From NCBI RefSeq assembly GCF_025340265.1, contig NZ_CP022708.1, positions 1,268,501 to 1,332,500 on the forward strand: 64,000 nt of DNA, in the 5' to 3' direction. The notes under the pieces were generated by a model. The model saw only the letters and a list, made by a program, of their open reading frames with translations. It was not told the origin of the DNA and made no database searches. The translations under genes and the position numbers were made by a program. The stretch is from Novosphingobium sp. 9. GTDB taxonomy: Bacteria; Pseudomonadota; Alphaproteobacteria; Sphingomonadales; Sphingomonadaceae. Below are positions 1-11,570 of this stretch, piece by piece (within the stretch, counting starts at the first letter, position 1; each line of letters starts with the position of its first letter).

Positions 1-2140
<2,140 letters not shown>

Positions 2141-2333
2141 GGAACGAGTTGCCTCCTGATCCCTCAGATATAGTGTTGCATTATTGCCACACAAGAGGCC
2201 GGGTCGCCTCAAATTCGCAAGCACGCCCGGCCCGCCGATCATGTGGGCGCAAGACAAGCGATTTCAATCGCCTCACCGCGAAAATGGCTCGGATGGCCCT
2301 TCCCCAATCCCAAGGCCGTGTTACACATTGCCT

Positions 2334-5276
2334 ATGCGACACACCCCCCTTTCGCGCACGCTCGCGCTAACCGCCGCCCTTGCCCTGCCGCTCGCCGCGC
2401 TGTCATTCGGCGCCCCGGCGCTCGCGAAGGCCAAGCCGCCCGCTCCAAGTGCAGCGGCGCCCAGCGCAAAGGACACCGCACCGGCGGCCAGCCCGGCCCA
2501 ACTCGCCGCCCAAATCGACATTCCCTACCAGACCTTCACCCTGCCCAATGGCCTCACCACCATCGTCCATACCGACCGCAAGGCACCGATCGTCGGCGTG
2601 ACGGTCTACTACCGCGTCGGCTCCAAGAACGAGCCGCGCGGCCACACCGGCTTTGCGCACCTCTACGAGCACCTGTTCTTCGGCGGCTCGGCCAATGTGC
2701 CCAACTTCGATATTCCGCTGGAGGCGGCAGGCTCCACCGCCACCAATGGCTCGACCTGGTACGATCGTACCAACTACGTCGAGACCGTGCCGACCGGCGC
2801 GCTTGATCTTGCCCTGTTCATGGAAAGCGACCGCATGGGCGACCTGCTCCCGGCGGTGACGCAGGACAAGCTCGACAAGCAGCGCGGCGTTGTCCAGAAC
2901 GAAAAACGTCAGGGCGACAACCAGCCCTATGGCCTCGTCCAGTACGCCGAAGCCGAAGGGCTGCTGCCGATCGGCCACCCCTATCGCCACACCACCATCG
3001 GCTCGATGGCCGACCTCGACGCCGCGACGCTGACCGACGTGCGCAAGTGGTTCACCGACCATTATGGCCCCAACAACGTGGTGCTCGTGCTCTCGGGCGA
3101 TATCGACGCGGCGACGGCCAGGCCCAAGGTCGAGAAGTGGTTCGGCTGGATTCCGCGCGGTCCCGCCGTGCAACCGGTGAACGCCGGCCCGGTGACACTG
3201 GCCGCGCCCAAGTCGCTCGACATCACCGATCAGGTGCCCGTGCTGCGCCTGATGCGCGAATGGACCGGGCCGGGCGTCAACGATCCCGAGACGCCGGCGC
3301 TACAGGTGGGCCTCTACATTCTCGGCGGCCTTGGCAGTTCGCGCCTCGACAATGCGCTGGTGCGCGGCTCGCAGCAGGCCGTCAGCGTTTCCGCCTCCGA
3401 TCAGGTGCAGCAGGAACTGAGCTATCTGCAGGCGCAAATGGACGTGAAGCCCGGCGTCGATCGTGCCGCGGCGGAAGCGGCCTTCGACAAGGTGATCGCC
3501 GACTTCATCGCCAAGGGGCCGACCGCAGACGAGGTGCAGCGCGCCGTCGCCAGCATCATGTCGAGCCAGATCGACGGGCTGGAAATGGTCGGCGGCTTCT
3601 CCGGCAAGGGTGCCACACTGGCCGAGGGTGAGGTCTATTCGGGCGATCCGGCCAAGTACAAGAAGGACCTCGAAGCGATGGCCGCGCTGACGCCCGAGGC
3701 GGTGCGTGCAGCGGTCGCCAAGTGGATGGGCCGCCCGGTGTTCAAGCTGGCGATCGTGCCGGGTGAGCGCACGATGAGCGGCGATCAGCTTGGCGGCTGG
3801 GGTGACGAAAAGGACCACCCGGCCCCGCCGAAGGACCCGCACGTCAAGGCACCGGCGCTGCCCGAAGGCCCCAAGCGCACTGCGCCTGCGGTACAGCCTG
3901 TCGAAGCGCTCAAGTTCCCCACGCTGGAACGTGCAACGCTGTCCAACGGCATTCCGGTGGTGCTGGCCCGCCGCACCGCGATCCCCAAGGTGGAGATCGC
4001 CATCGACTTCGACGCCGGTTACGCCGCCGACGCGCTCGACACACCGGGCACGCAGGGACTGATGCTCGGCATGCTCGACGAGGGCACGACTACCCGCAGC
4101 GCCACCCAGATCGCCGAGGAACAGGAGCGTCTGGGCGCGCAGATCCAGACCGGAGCCTCGCTCGACCAGAGCACCATCGGCCTCAGCGCGCTGACCGCCA
4201 ACCTGGCCCCGTCGCTGGCACTGGCCGCCGACGTGCTGCTGCACCCGGCCTTCAAGGCAGAGGACGTGGCGCGCGTGAAGGGGCAGACCGAGGCCAAACT
4301 GGCGCAAGTGCTGTCCTCCCCCAACTACCTTGCCAACCGCACGCTGGCCGCCGAACTCTACGGCAAGCATCCCTACGCCCAGCCTTCGGACGGCCTCGGC
4401 AATGCGGCCTCGCTCGCCGCTCTGACGCCCGCTGACCTCAAGGCCGCACACGACAAGTGGCTGCGCCCCGATCTCGCGAAGATCACCGTAGTCGGCGATA
4501 TCACCATGGCGCAGTTGAAGCCCCTGCTCGAACAGGCGTTCGGTGGCTGGAAGGCACCGGCAGGCGCCAAGCCGGTCAAGCCGATCACCGCCGCCACACC
4601 CGCGCCCACCGCGCGGATCGTGCTGATCGATCGTCCGCACTCGCCGCAGTCGGTCATCATGGCCGGGCGCGTGGAGGCCCTCACCGGCCGCACGCAGGGC
4701 ATGGAGCCGCTGATGCTGGCGAACGATGTGCTCGGGGGCGACTTCCTTTCGCGCCTGAACAGCGACATTCGCGAGGAGAAGGGGTGGAGCTACGGCGTCG
4801 CCTCGGGCGTCACCCAGCCGATGGGGCCACGTGCGCTGACCCTGCGCGCGCCGGTGCAGTCGGACAAGACCGGCGCCTCGATCGCCGCAATGATCGCCGA
4901 CATGAAGGCATTCCCGGCGACCCAGCCCGTCACCCCGGTCGAGCTCCAGCGCGTGACCGACGGCACCATCCGGGGCCTGCCGAACGAGTTCGAGACCAAC
5001 AGCGATGTCCTCTCGGCCATCCGCAAGGACGAGCTGCTGGGCCGCCCGGATGACTATTACGCCAGGCTGCCCGCCACCTTGCGCGCCATCGACGGCAAGG
5101 CGATCGGACAGGCTGCCGCACAATGGTTGCAGCCCGGCGGCATGACCTTCGTTATCGTGGGTGACAAATCGGTGGTCGAACCCCAACTCAAGGGTCTTGG
5201 TCTGCCGGTCGAAGTGCGCGAGGCTCCCAAGGTCGGCGGCGCGAACGCCGATGGGGACGATACAGGAGAGAACTGA
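2334..5276 (+). CDS. M16 family zinc metallopeptidase, two-domain, secreted
   Basis: Predicted 980-residue periplasmic peptidase of the pitrilysin/insulinase family. The start at 2334 gives a signal peptide (MRHTPLSRTLALTAALAL, then an Ala-rich end at ALAKA). The open frame runs further upstream, but those residues are polar and do not resemble a leader. The first M16 half carries the inverted zinc motif HLYEH, and a downstream Glu in the QNEKRQGDNQPYG region is the likely third ligand. The second half (from about residue 520, TLERATLSNGIPVV) has the M16 fold without HxxEH, as in the inactive halves of this family. The natural substrate is unknown. The stop overlaps the start of the next gene, so the two are probably translationally coupled. 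Confidence 0.93.
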   Translation: MRHTPLSRTLALTAALALPLAALSFGAPALAKAKPPAPSAAAPSAKDTAPAASPAQLAAQIDIPYQTFTLPNGLTTIVHTDRKAPIVGVTVYYRVGSKNEPRGHTGFAHLYEHLFFGGSANVPNFDIPLEAAGSTATNGSTWYDRTNYVETVPTGALDLALFMESDRMGDLLPAVTQDKLDKQRGVVQNEKRQGDNQPYGLVQYAEAEGLLPIGHPYRHTTIGSMADLDAATLTDVRKWFTDHYGPNNVVLVLSGDIDAATARPKVEKWFGWIPRGPAVQPVNAGPVTLAAPKSLDITDQVPVLRLMREWTGPGVNDPETPALQVGLYILGGLGSSRLDNALVRGSQQAVSVSASDQVQQELSYLQAQMDVKPGVDRAAAEAAFDKVIADFIAKGPTADEVQRAVASIMSSQIDGLEMVGGFSGKGATLAEGEVYSGDPAKYKKDLEAMAALTPEAVRAAVAKWMGRPVFKLAIVPGERTMSGDQLGGWGDEKDHPAPPKDPHVKAPALPEGPKRTAPAVQPVEALKFPTLERATLSNGIPVVLARRTAIPKVEIAIDFDAGYAADALDTPGTQGLMLGMLDEGTTTRSATQIAEEQERLGAQIQTGASLDQSTIGLSALTANLAPSLALAADVLLHPAFKAEDVARVKGQTEAKLAQVLSSPNYLANRTLAAELYGKHPYAQPSDGLGNAASLAALTPADLKAAHDKWLRPDLAKITVVGDITMAQLKPLLEQAFGGWKAPAGAKPVKPITAATPAPTARIVLIDRPHSPQSVIMAGRVEALTGRTQGMEPLMLANDVLGGDFLSRLNSDIREEKGWSYGVASGVTQPMGPRALTLRAPVQSDKTGASIAAMIADMKAFPATQPVTPVELQRVTDGTIRGLPNEFETNSDVLSAIRKDELLGRPDDYYARLPATLRAIDGKAIGQAAAQWLQPGGMTFVIVGDKSVVEPQLKGLGLPVEVREAPKVGGANADGDDTGEN

Positions 5277-5578
5277 TGGGAATTGCCGGAACCTACGACT
5301 TTGCAGTCGCCACCCCGATGGGTGAACAGAAAGGCACGCTGAGCGTGGTTCCGGACGCCACCGGCGCCTCGTTCACCGGCAAGGTCGCGGGCGCGCTCGG
5401 CGCGCTCTCGATCACCGGGACCGTTTCGGGCGATACGCTCGAATGGACGATGAAGACGCCGGTGCCGATCCCGCTGGAGATCGAATGCTCCGCGACAATT
5501 TCCGGCGACACCCTTTCGGGCACCGCCAAAGCCGGGTTCATGGGCAGCTATCCGATGACGGGCACGCGCACCGGGTGA
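5276..5578 (+). CDS. small conserved-type protein of unknown function, coupled to the M16 peptidase
   Basis: The product has 100 residues, no signal peptide and no membrane segment. It is rich in Gly, Thr and Ser, with repeated short strand-like stretches such as GTVSGDTLEW and ATISGDTLSGTAKAG. This suggests an all-beta fold with an internal near-repeat of a SGDTL motif. Its ATG shares a base with the TGA of the peptidase gene (TGATG), and GGAGAG lies just upstream. That makes it a co-translated partner of the peptidase. I do not recognise a named family. A strong terminator follows within 35 bases. Confidence 0.75.
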   Translation: MGIAGTYDFAVATPMGEQKGTLSVVPDATGASFTGKVAGALGALSITGTVSGDTLEWTMKTPVPIPLEIECSATISGDTLSGTAKAGFMGSYPMTGTRTG

Positions 5579-5609
5579 TTCTGGCAGCCTGACCCAGACT
5601 CCGATCACG

Positions 5610-5648
5610 AAAAAGGCCCGCGCTCCTCACCGGAACGCGGGCCTTTTT
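5610..5648. terminator. bidirectional rho-independent terminator
   Basis: Perfect 13-base inverted arms (AAAAAGGCCCGCG at 5610..5622 and its complement at 5636..5648) form a GC stem flanked by A and T runs. It lies between the convergent small-protein gene and gatB and should stop transcription from both sides. Confidence 0.9.
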
Positions 5649-5668
5649 GTGTCCGTAACGAACCTCGA

Positions 5669-7165
5669 TCAGCCGAGCTTGGTCTTCAGGATCTCGTTGA
5701 CCACCTGCGGGTTGGCCTTGCCCTGCATCGCCTTCATCGTCTGGCCGACGAAGAAGCCGAACAGCGCGACCTTGCCCTCCTTGTACTGGGCAACCTTCTC
5801 GCCATTGGCGGCCAGAATCTCGTCCACCTTCGCCTCGATGGCGCCGGTATCGCTCTCCTGCTTGAGGCCCTCGCGCTCAACGATAGCGGCAGCGCCGTCG
5901 CCGGTTTCGATCATGATCTCCAGCACCTGCTTGGCGATCGAACCCGAGATCGTGCCCTTGCTGACCAGCGCCAGCAGTTCGGCGCCCTTCACCGGCGTGA
6001 TCGAGGACTCGGTCAGCGAGGTGCCCGACTTGTTGAGCGCGCCGAACAGTTCCGAGATCAGCCAGTTCGCCGCCTGCTTGGCAACGTCCGCCGGGCTCTT
6101 GTCCGATGCCGCCGCCGTCTCCGCCAGCAGCACCTCGAACCAGCGCGCGGTATCGACGTCCGCCGTCAGCACCTGCGCGTTGTAGGCCGAAAGGCCCAGC
6201 TCGCCGGTGTAGCGAGCGCGCTTGGCGTCGGGCAGTTCGGGCAGCGAGTTGCGGCAGTCTTCCAGGAACGCGTCGTCCAGTTCCAGCGGCAGTAGGTCGG
6301 GATCGGGGAAGTAGCGATAGTCGTGCGCATCTTCCTTCGAACGCATCGAGCGCGTGGTGCCGGTGGTGGGATCGAACAGACGGGTTTCCTGCACGATCTT
6401 GCCGCCGCTCTCCAGCACGTCGACCTGACGCGAGGCCTCGTGCTCGATCGTCTGCATGACGAAGCGCACGGAGTTGACGTTCTTGGTTTCGGTACGCGTG
6501 CCGAACGGTTCGCCCGCCTTGCGCACCGAGACGTTGACGTCGCAGCGCATCGAGCCCTGATCCATGTTGCCATCGCACGATCCGACATAGCGCAGGATCT
6601 GGCGCAGCTTGGCAACGTATGCCCCGGCCTCGGCAGGCGAGGTCATGTCCGGGCGGCTGACGATTTCCATCAGCGCCACGCCCACGCGGTTGAGATCGAC
6701 GTAGGACATCGTCGGGTGCTGATCGTGCATCAGCTTGCCCGCATCCTGCTCGACGTGGATGCGCTCGATGCCGATGACCTTGTCTTCGGGGATACCGGCC
6801 TTCTCGTCCGCCTCGATGGTCAGCGAGCCTTCGCCCACCAGCGGGTGGTAGAGCTGGCTGATCTGGTAGCCCTGCGGCAGATCGGCGTAGAAGTAGTTCT
6901 TGCGGTCAAAGCGCGACCACTTGTTGATCTGCGCCTCGATCGCCATGCCGGTGCGCACGGCCTGACGGATGCACTCGCGGTTCGGCACCGGCAGCATGCC
7001 CGGCATCGCCGCGTCGATCAGCGAGACCTGCGTGTTCGGCTCGGCCCCGAACGCGGTCGCCGCGCTGGAGAACAGCTTGGAGTTCGAGGCGACCTGCGCG
7101 TGGACTTCGAGGCCGATGACCACCTCCCACTCACCCGTGGCGCCCTGGATACGATAATTGCTCAT
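5669..7165 (-). CDS. gatB: Asp-tRNA(Asn)/Glu-tRNA(Gln) amidotransferase subunit B
   Basis: GatB is the kinase/tRNA-binding subunit of GatCAB, which converts mischarged Glu-tRNA(Gln) (and Asp-tRNA(Asn)) to the correct aminoacyl-tRNA. The product has 498 residues. The ATG at 7163..7165 is preceded by GGTGG; a longer frame adds an Arg/Ser-rich stretch that reads like out-of-gene sequence. Hallmarks are [12 protein letters not shown], the [13 protein letters not shown] active-site segment, [11 protein letters not shown], and a helical YqeY-like C-terminal tail domain ending ILKTKLG. The gatA stop codon ends one base before this start, so they form one operon. Confidence 0.97.
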   Translation of the reverse strand: MSNYRIQGATGEWEVVIGLEVHAQVASNSKLFSSAATAFGAEPNTQVSLIDAAMPGMLPVPNRECIRQAVRTGMAIEAQINKWSRFDRKNYFYADLPQGYQISQLYHPLVGEGSLTIEADEKAGIPEDKVIGIERIHVEQDAGKLMHDQHPTMSYVDLNRVGVALMEIVSRPDMTSPAEAGAYVAKLRQILRYVGSCDGNMDQGSMRCDVNVSVRKAGEPFGTRTETKNVNSVRFVMQTIEHEASRQVDVLESGGKIVQETRLFDPTTGTTRSMRSKEDAHDYRYFPDPDLLPLELDDAFLEDCRNSLPELPDAKRARYTGELGLSAYNAQVLTADVDTARWFEVLLAETAAASDKSPADVAKQAANWLISELFGALNKSGTSLTESSITPVKGAELLALVSKGTISGSIAKQVLEIMIETGDGAAAIVEREGLKQESDTGAIEAKVDEILAANGEKVAQYKEGKVALFGFFVGQTMKAMQGKANPQVVNEILKTKLG

Positions 7166-7166
7166 A

Positions 7167-8654
7167 TTACCACCACTTCTCCGGCTTGGCCGCGAACTGC
7201 GCGCGCGCCTCGATGGCGAGGCCGGCGTTGAGGACACCCTGTTCGTCGAAGGCCTTGCCGATCACCTGCAGGCCGAGCGGCAGACCCTCGCGGTTGAGAC
7301 CCGCAGGCACCGACATGGCAGGCAGGCCCGCCAGCGAGGCGGGGACCGCGAACACGTCGTTGAGGTACATCTTGAGCGGATCATCGACATTCTCGCCAAG
7401 GCCGAAGGCGGCGCTGGGCGCGGTCGGCGCGAGGATCACGTCGCAGTGCTCGAAAGCCTTGGCGAAGTCCTGCGCGATCAGCGTGCGGACCTTCTGCGCC
7501 TGCGTGTAGTACGCATCGTAGAAGCCCGCCGAGAGCACATAAGTGCCGATCAGGATGCGGCGCTTCACCTCGGGACCGAACCCGGCGGCGCGGGTGGCAG
7601 CGTACATGTCCTGAAGGTTAGCCCCTTCGGGCAGGTCGCGCAGGCCGTAGCGCACGCCGTCATAGCGCGCGAGGTTCGACGAGGCCTCGGCAGGCGCGAT
7701 GATGTAATAGGTCGGCAGCGCGTACTTGGTATGCGGCAGCGAGATCTCGACGATCTCGGCCCCTGCATCCTTGAGCCAGGCGATGCCGTCGTCCCACGAC
7801 TTGGCCACGTCCTCGTCCAGACCCTCGACGCGGTATTCCTTGGGAATGCCGACCTTCTTGCCCTTGAGGTCGCCCGACAGCGCGGCTTCCCAGTCGGGCA
7901 CCGGCATGTCGAGGCTGGTCGCATCCTTGGGATCGAAACCGGCCATCGCTTCGAGCATGATCGCGCAGTCCTGCACCGAGCGCGCCATCGGCCCCGCCTG
8001 ATCGAGCGAGGAGGCGAACGCGACAACGCCCCAGCGCGAACAGCGGCCATAAGTCGGCTTGATGCCGGTGGTGCCGGTGAAGGCGGCGGGCTGGCGGATC
8101 GAGCCGCCGGTGTCGGTGCCGGTCGCAGCCGGGCACAGGCGTGCGGCGAGCGCGGCGGACGAACCGCCCGAGGAACCGCCCGGTGCCAGCGGGGCATTCC
8201 CGCCATCGTTGCGCTTCCACGGCGAGATCACGTTGCCGAAATAGCTGGTCTCGTTCGACGAGCCCATCGCGAACTGGTCGAGGTTCAGCTTGCCCAGCAT
8301 GCCGCAGCCTGCATCCCACAGCTTCTGCGAGACGGTCGATTCGTACTGCGGCTTGAAGCCTTCCAGCATGTGGCTGGCAGCGGTGGTCTGGACGTCGAAG
8401 GTCGCGAACAGATCCTTCATGCCGATGGGCACGCCGCCCATCTTGCCCAGAGCCTCGCCCTTGGCCCGCTTGGCGTCGATCGCCTGCGCGGACGCTATGG
8501 CAGCTTCGGGCGTGGCGACGATGAAGGCGTTCAGCGCATCCTGCGCTGCGGCGACATTGGCGTTGAACGCCTCTGCCACTTCGACGGCGGTGAAATCGCC
8601 CTTGGCAACGCCGTCGCGGATGTCGGCTACGCCGAGTTCGGTAAGGTCAGTCAT
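7167..8654 (-). CDS. gatA: Asp-tRNA(Asn)/Glu-tRNA(Gln) amidotransferase subunit A
   Basis: GatA is the glutaminase subunit that makes ammonia from glutamine for the GatB transamidation site. The 495-residue product is an amidase-signature enzyme. The catalytic Lys is in PIGMKDLF, the cis-Ser lies in the [12 protein letters not shown] loop, and the nucleophilic Ser is in [13 protein letters not shown]. The length is typical of the family. It sits between gatC (124 bases upstream, separated by a small palindrome) and gatB (one base downstream) in the order gatC-gatA-gatB. Confidence 0.97.
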   Translation of the reverse strand: MTDLTELGVADIRDGVAKGDFTAVEVAEAFNANVAAAQDALNAFIVATPEAAIASAQAIDAKRAKGEALGKMGGVPIGMKDLFATFDVQTTAASHMLEGFKPQYESTVSQKLWDAGCGMLGKLNLDQFAMGSSNETSYFGNVISPWKRNDGGNAPLAPGGSSGGSSAALAARLCPAATGTDTGGSIRQPAAFTGTTGIKPTYGRCSRWGVVAFASSLDQAGPMARSVQDCAIMLEAMAGFDPKDATSLDMPVPDWEAALSGDLKGKKVGIPKEYRVEGLDEDVAKSWDDGIAWLKDAGAEIVEISLPHTKYALPTYYIIAPAEASSNLARYDGVRYGLRDLPEGANLQDMYAATRAAGFGPEVKRRILIGTYVLSAGFYDAYYTQAQKVRTLIAQDFAKAFEHCDVILAPTAPSAAFGLGENVDDPLKMYLNDVFAVPASLAGLPAMSVPAGLNREGLPLGLQVIGKAFDEQGVLNAGLAIEARAQFAAKPEKWW

Positions 8655-8722
8655 TCTTTCTCACCCATCACCCCTTGCGCAAAACCATCGCGGGTTCGCA
8701 TCGGGGCAGAAGAGGAAGCGGG

Positions 8723-8742
8723 ACCCCTGCATTTGCAGGGGT
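8723..8742. repeat. small perfect palindrome in the gatC-gatA spacer
   Basis: ACCCCTGCA, two T, then TGCAGGGGT is a perfect 9-base-arm palindrome, followed by GACGAA. The arrangement (palindrome then TGACGAA) parallels the ATTCCCGC palindromes near 34.9-35.1 kb, so it is probably another extragenic palindromic repeat. It lacks a T run and lies inside an operon, so it may be a transcript-stability element rather than a full terminator. Confidence 0.5.
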
Positions 8743-8778
8743 GACGAAACAAAGGAGTAAGGCGCGAGGCTCGCGCGC

Positions 8779-9081
8779 TTACTCGATCACCTTGGGCACG
8801 CCGAAGAAGCCATGCTCGGGCGCGGGCGCATTGGCGAGCACCGCGTCGCGGCGGCCACCGGCGGTCAGCGGATCGGCATCGATCACGTCGTCGCGCAGGC
8901 GCAGCGTGTTGGGGATGACAGCGGTCATCGGCTCGACCGCGCTGGTATCCACCTCGCCCAGTTGCTCCACCCAGGCCAGAATGCCGTTGAGTTCGGGCAC
9001 CATCGCGCCCAGTTCGTCCTCACCCAGCTTGATGCGGGCCAGACTGGCGATCTTCGCCACCGTTGCGGTATCGACCGACAT
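8779..9081 (-). CDS. gatC: Asp-tRNA(Asn)/Glu-tRNA(Gln) amidotransferase subunit C
   Basis: GatC is the small subunit that stabilises the GatA-GatB complex. The 100-residue product begins [20 protein letters not shown], the normal GatC amino-terminal helix, and contains the conserved [18 protein letters not shown] linker that wraps round GatA. It ends in the family's usual [10 protein letters not shown]. An upstream-extended frame to 9204 adds 41 basic residues with no family resemblance, so the start at 9081 is preferred. First gene of the gatCAB operon. Confidence 0.95.
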   Translation of the reverse strand: MSVDTATVAKIASLARIKLGEDELGAMVPELNGILAWVEQLGEVDTSAVEPMTAVIPNTLRLRDDVIDADPLTAGGRRDAVLANAPAPEHGFFGVPKVIE

Positions 9082-9231
9082 GGCTTTGCTTGCTTCCTTC
9101 GGATGGTTCTTGCGTCGGATAAATCGAATGGCCCGGCAAGCGCGCGACACGTCGCGGCCACCAAGCCTCATGCCCGCGCTAGCAGGCACCGGGTGCGGCA
9201 TCAAGCGGGAGCCCCCGCTGGATGCGCGCGA

Positions 9232-9852
9232 TCAGGGTTGTTGGGGTTGCCCTGCTGCTGGCGTCGCAGCGTCAGACGACGTATCGGAAGGGGCGGCCTG
9301 CTGCCCGGCAGCTTGCGCCGCTTCCTTCTCCCGATCCGCCTGAGCAGCCTGCATCTGCGACATCATCGCCTGAAGCTCGGCCTGCGTCTTGAAGTCCAGC
9401 AGCGTGACTTCAAAAGTCAGATCCGTGTTCGGCGGGATCGGCCCACCGCCCTCGGCGCCGTAGCCCAGCTCGGACGGGATCACCATGCGATAGGTGCCGC
9501 CGCGCTGCATCTGCACCAGCCCCTGCGCGAAGCCGGGAACGACCTCTGCCAGCGGCATCACCGCGTTCTCGTTCTGGTCGAACACGGTGCCGTCGGGCAG
9601 CATGCCCTTGTAGTTCACCAGCACGTAGTCATCGACAGCAGGCTTGGCGCCTTCACCCGGCGCCAGCACCGTGACCGTCACGGCACGCGCGGGCTTTGCC
9701 GGAGCCGGGGCCGCTGCGGGAGCCGCTGCTGCCGCAGGTACGGTTTTCGCCACAGGCGCTGTCTTCGCCGCAGGCACAGCCAGAACCGGCGCCGCCACGA
9801 AGGCAGCACCGGCAAGAAGAGCCGCGCCGAGGCCGCGCACGATCGTCGTCAA
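9232..9852 (-). CDS. FKBP-type peptidyl-prolyl isomerase, exported
   Basis: The 206-residue product has an Ala-rich leader (GLGAALLAGAAFVAAPVLA) followed by an Ala/Pro-rich linker. One FKBP domain (about residues 60-155) shows VLVNYKGMLPDGTVFDQ, VVPGFAQGLVQMQRGG and the closing NTDLTFEVTLLDFK. The C-terminal 50 residues are a Gln/Ala-rich helix and tail. It should act as a periplasmic prolyl isomerase/chaperone. The first codon is TTG; a GTG four codons later (MRGLGAALLAG) is an equally plausible start, and neither has a convincing ribosome site. It lies 17 bases downstream of a paralogous FKBP gene, so the pair are tandem duplicates in one transcript. Confidence 0.9.
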   Translation of the reverse strand: MTTIVRGLGAALLAGAAFVAAPVLAVPAAKTAPVAKTVPAAAAAPAAAPAPAKPARAVTVTVLAPGEGAKPAVDDYVLVNYKGMLPDGTVFDQNENAVMPLAEVVPGFAQGLVQMQRGGTYRMVIPSELGYGAEGGGPIPPNTDLTFEVTLLDFKTQAELQAMMSQMQAAQADREKEAAQAAGQQAAPSDTSSDAATPAAGQPQQP

Positions 9853-9869
9853 CGAAAGGCCCGCCGCGA

Positions 9870-10427
9870 TCAGGGCTGGGTCGCCGGCGCGGCGCCTGCC
9901 GCGTCGGGAGCACCGGCCGGAGCACCGGCAGCACCGCCTGCTGCGCCACCCTGCATCTGCATCTGCATTTGCTGCATCTGCTGGATCTGCTGGATTTCAG
10001 CGCGGGTCTTGTAGTCGATCAGGTCGATGTCGAAGGTGAGGTCGGTGTTCGCCGGGATCTTGCCGACGGCCTTGTCGCCATAGGCCAGCGACGAGGGGAT
10101 CTTCACTTCGTACTTGCCGCCGCGCTGCATCTGCACCAGCGCCTTGGCGAAGCCGGGGATCACGCCGTTCAGTTCCATCGGCACCTGATTGGCCTGATCG
10201 AACACCTGACCGTCGGGCAGCATGCCCTTGTAGTTGATCAGCACGACATCATCGACCGTCGGCGAATCGCCCTGGCCCTTGGAAAGCGTGACCACCTTCA
10301 CCGAAGCCGGAACGGTGGCGTAGGCGATTCCCGCCGCGGCAATCGCGAGGACGACAACGCCGCCCCAGATCTTGCCCAGCGAGCCCTTGGCGACAGGCTG
10401 GAGCGGAACGCGGGTGATCTCGGTCAT
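9870..10427 (-). CDS. FKBP-type peptidyl-prolyl isomerase, membrane-anchored
   Basis: The 185-residue paralogue of the adjacent gene starts at an ATG. It has a short cytoplasmic N-terminus, then one membrane segment (IWGGVVVLAIAAAGIAYATV, about residues 20-40) without a cleavage site, and a periplasmic FKBP domain (VLINYKGMLPDGQVFDQ, VIPGFAKALVQMQRGGKYEV, NTDLTFDIDLIDYK). The tail begins with a Gln/Met run (IQQIQQMQQMQMQMQ) and continues into Gly/Ala/Pro. Its partner has a cleavable leader, so the two enzymes probably serve the inner-membrane surface and the soluble periplasm respectively. Confidence 0.9.
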   Translation of the reverse strand: MTEITRVPLQPVAKGSLGKIWGGVVVLAIAAAGIAYATVPASVKVVTLSKGQGDSPTVDDVVLINYKGMLPDGQVFDQANQVPMELNGVIPGFAKALVQMQRGGKYEVKIPSSLAYGDKAVGKIPANTDLTFDIDLIDYKTRAEIQQIQQMQQMQMQMQGGAAGGAAGAPAGAPDAAGAAPATQP

Positions 10428-10529
10428 GGTCAGGGGCCTCGTTGGGATATCGCGTTGATAATGTCGCGGTTGTTATGTCTGCGCCGACCAGCTGCGTGCC
10501 CCGAGGACCGGAGCGCACAAATGCAAGAA

Positions 10530-10552
10530 GGCGCGGATGGTTCGTCCGCGCC
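10530..10552 (-). terminator. stem-loop downstream of rpsU
   Basis: GGCGCGGA and TCCGCGCC pair round a 7-base loop. On the minus strand the stem is followed by TTCTTG, a weak T-rich tail. It lies about 100 bases after the rpsU stop and before the FKBP operon, which fits the end of the rpsU transcript. No long T run, so confidence is moderate. Confidence 0.5.
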
Positions 10553-10653
10553 CTCATGGCTCAAGCAGGTCCGGCGTTCAAGCGTGAACGCCGTATGGCC
10601 TGTCGTTTCCCCGTTCTAAAAATGCATCCGCAGATGCAGCGGGGAACAACGAC

Positions 10654-10860
10654 TTACTTGACGCCGTCGCGCTCCATGCGCTTGCGCTCCAGCTTGCGGG
10701 CGCGGCGAACAGCAGCAGCCTTTTCGCGAGCACGCTTTTCCGAGGGCTTCTCGAAGTGACGGCGCAGCTTCATTTCGCGATAGACGCCTTCGCGCTGCAG
10801 CTTCTTCTTGAGCGCACGAAGGGCCTGGTCAACGTTGTTGTCGCGAACGAGAATCTGCAT
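10654..10860 (-). CDS. rpsU: 30S ribosomal protein S21
   Basis: The 68-residue basic protein begins [20 protein letters not shown], diagnostic of bS21, and ends in Arg/Lys/Glu-rich helices ([20 protein letters not shown]). bS21 sits on the 30S platform near the anti-Shine-Dalgarno and helps initiation. An open frame extends 13 codons further upstream but those residues do not match the family. It is a single-gene unit with its own promoter region upstream and a stem-loop downstream. Confidence 0.96.
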   Translation of the reverse strand: MQILVRDNNVDQALRALKKKLQREGVYREMKLRRHFEKPSEKRAREKAAAVRRARKLERKRMERDGVK

Positions 10861-11165
10861 AAACTGACACACCTCACTGGTAGGGCCCAAACTCCGCATG
10901 CCGACGCGGCGGACCCTGAAAATGAAAACCGATACCGTGCCCGATTCCCTTACGAGACGGCACGAAGTTGGGCGCCGCTAGCACCGTGCGGCACGAAAGG
11001 CAAGCAATCTTGCCGGGAGAACCGCTTAAATACGCCCGGCAAGGCCCTGCTTCAACCCTCGCGCACCACGGAAATTACCCCGCAGCGAGTCCGAATCGAC
11101 GCTCGCGCCATATAGATCGCCTGCACACGATTGGAAATCCGCCGATTCCCGGCTAAGGGCCTGCA
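10861..11165. other. gene-free gap between divergent rpsU and crcB
   Basis: These 305 bases should contain the promoters for rpsU (leftward) and crcB (rightward). I see no gene, no tRNA cloverleaf and no obvious rho-independent hairpin. I looked for the conserved core of the fluoride (crcB-motif) riboswitch, which precedes many crcB genes, and did not recognise it. Confidence 0.6.
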
Positions 11166-11570
11166 ATGCCCATTCCCAATTTCCTCGGCGCATCGCTGCT
11201 AGTGGCAGCCGGTGGCGCGCTCGGCTCGTGGCTGCGCTTTGTCGTCGGCCTTGGCTGGAGCGCCCTGCTTGGCCCTGCCCGCGCCGGGGCATTCCCGATT
11301 TCGACCCTGACGGTCAACGTGCTCGGCTCGCTCGCCATGGGCGTGATTGCGGGCCTGTTCGCGCGTCACGGCAGCCATGGCGAATCGGCTCGCCTGTTCC
11401 TGATGGTCGGCGTGATGGGCGGTTTCACCACTTTCTCCTCGTTCTCTCTCGACGTGATCTCGCTGGCCCAGCGCGGCCAGCCGGGGCTTGGCATGTTCTA
11501 TGCCGGGCTTTCGGTGCTGACCGGGATCGTCGCGCTGGTAGCGGGACTTTCTGTTGCGAGAGCGATCTGA
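11166..11570 (+). CDS. crcB: fluoride ion channel CrcB/Fluc
   Basis: The 134-residue product has four membrane segments. The Fluc signatures are GGALGSWLRF at the start of TM1, TLTVNVLGSLAMG in TM2 and GFTTFSSFSLD in TM3, whose Phe and Ser/Thr residues line the fluoride pores. Fluc works as an antiparallel dual-topology dimer that expels cytoplasmic fluoride. It is first in a run of five genes whose ends overlap or nearly touch; its TGA overlaps the ATG of the next gene (TGATGA). Confidence 0.95.
   Translation: MPIPNFLGASLLVAAGGALGSWLRFVVGLGWSALLGPARAGAFPISTLTVNVLGSLAMGVIAGLFARHGSHGESARLFLMVGVMGGFTTFSSFSLDVISLAQRGQPGLGMFYAGLSVLTGIVALVAGLSVARAI

Noticed and set aside
10861..11165. Fluoride riboswitch upstream of crcB
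   Set aside because: I could not find the conserved core of the crcB-motif RNA. A covariance-model search would settle it.
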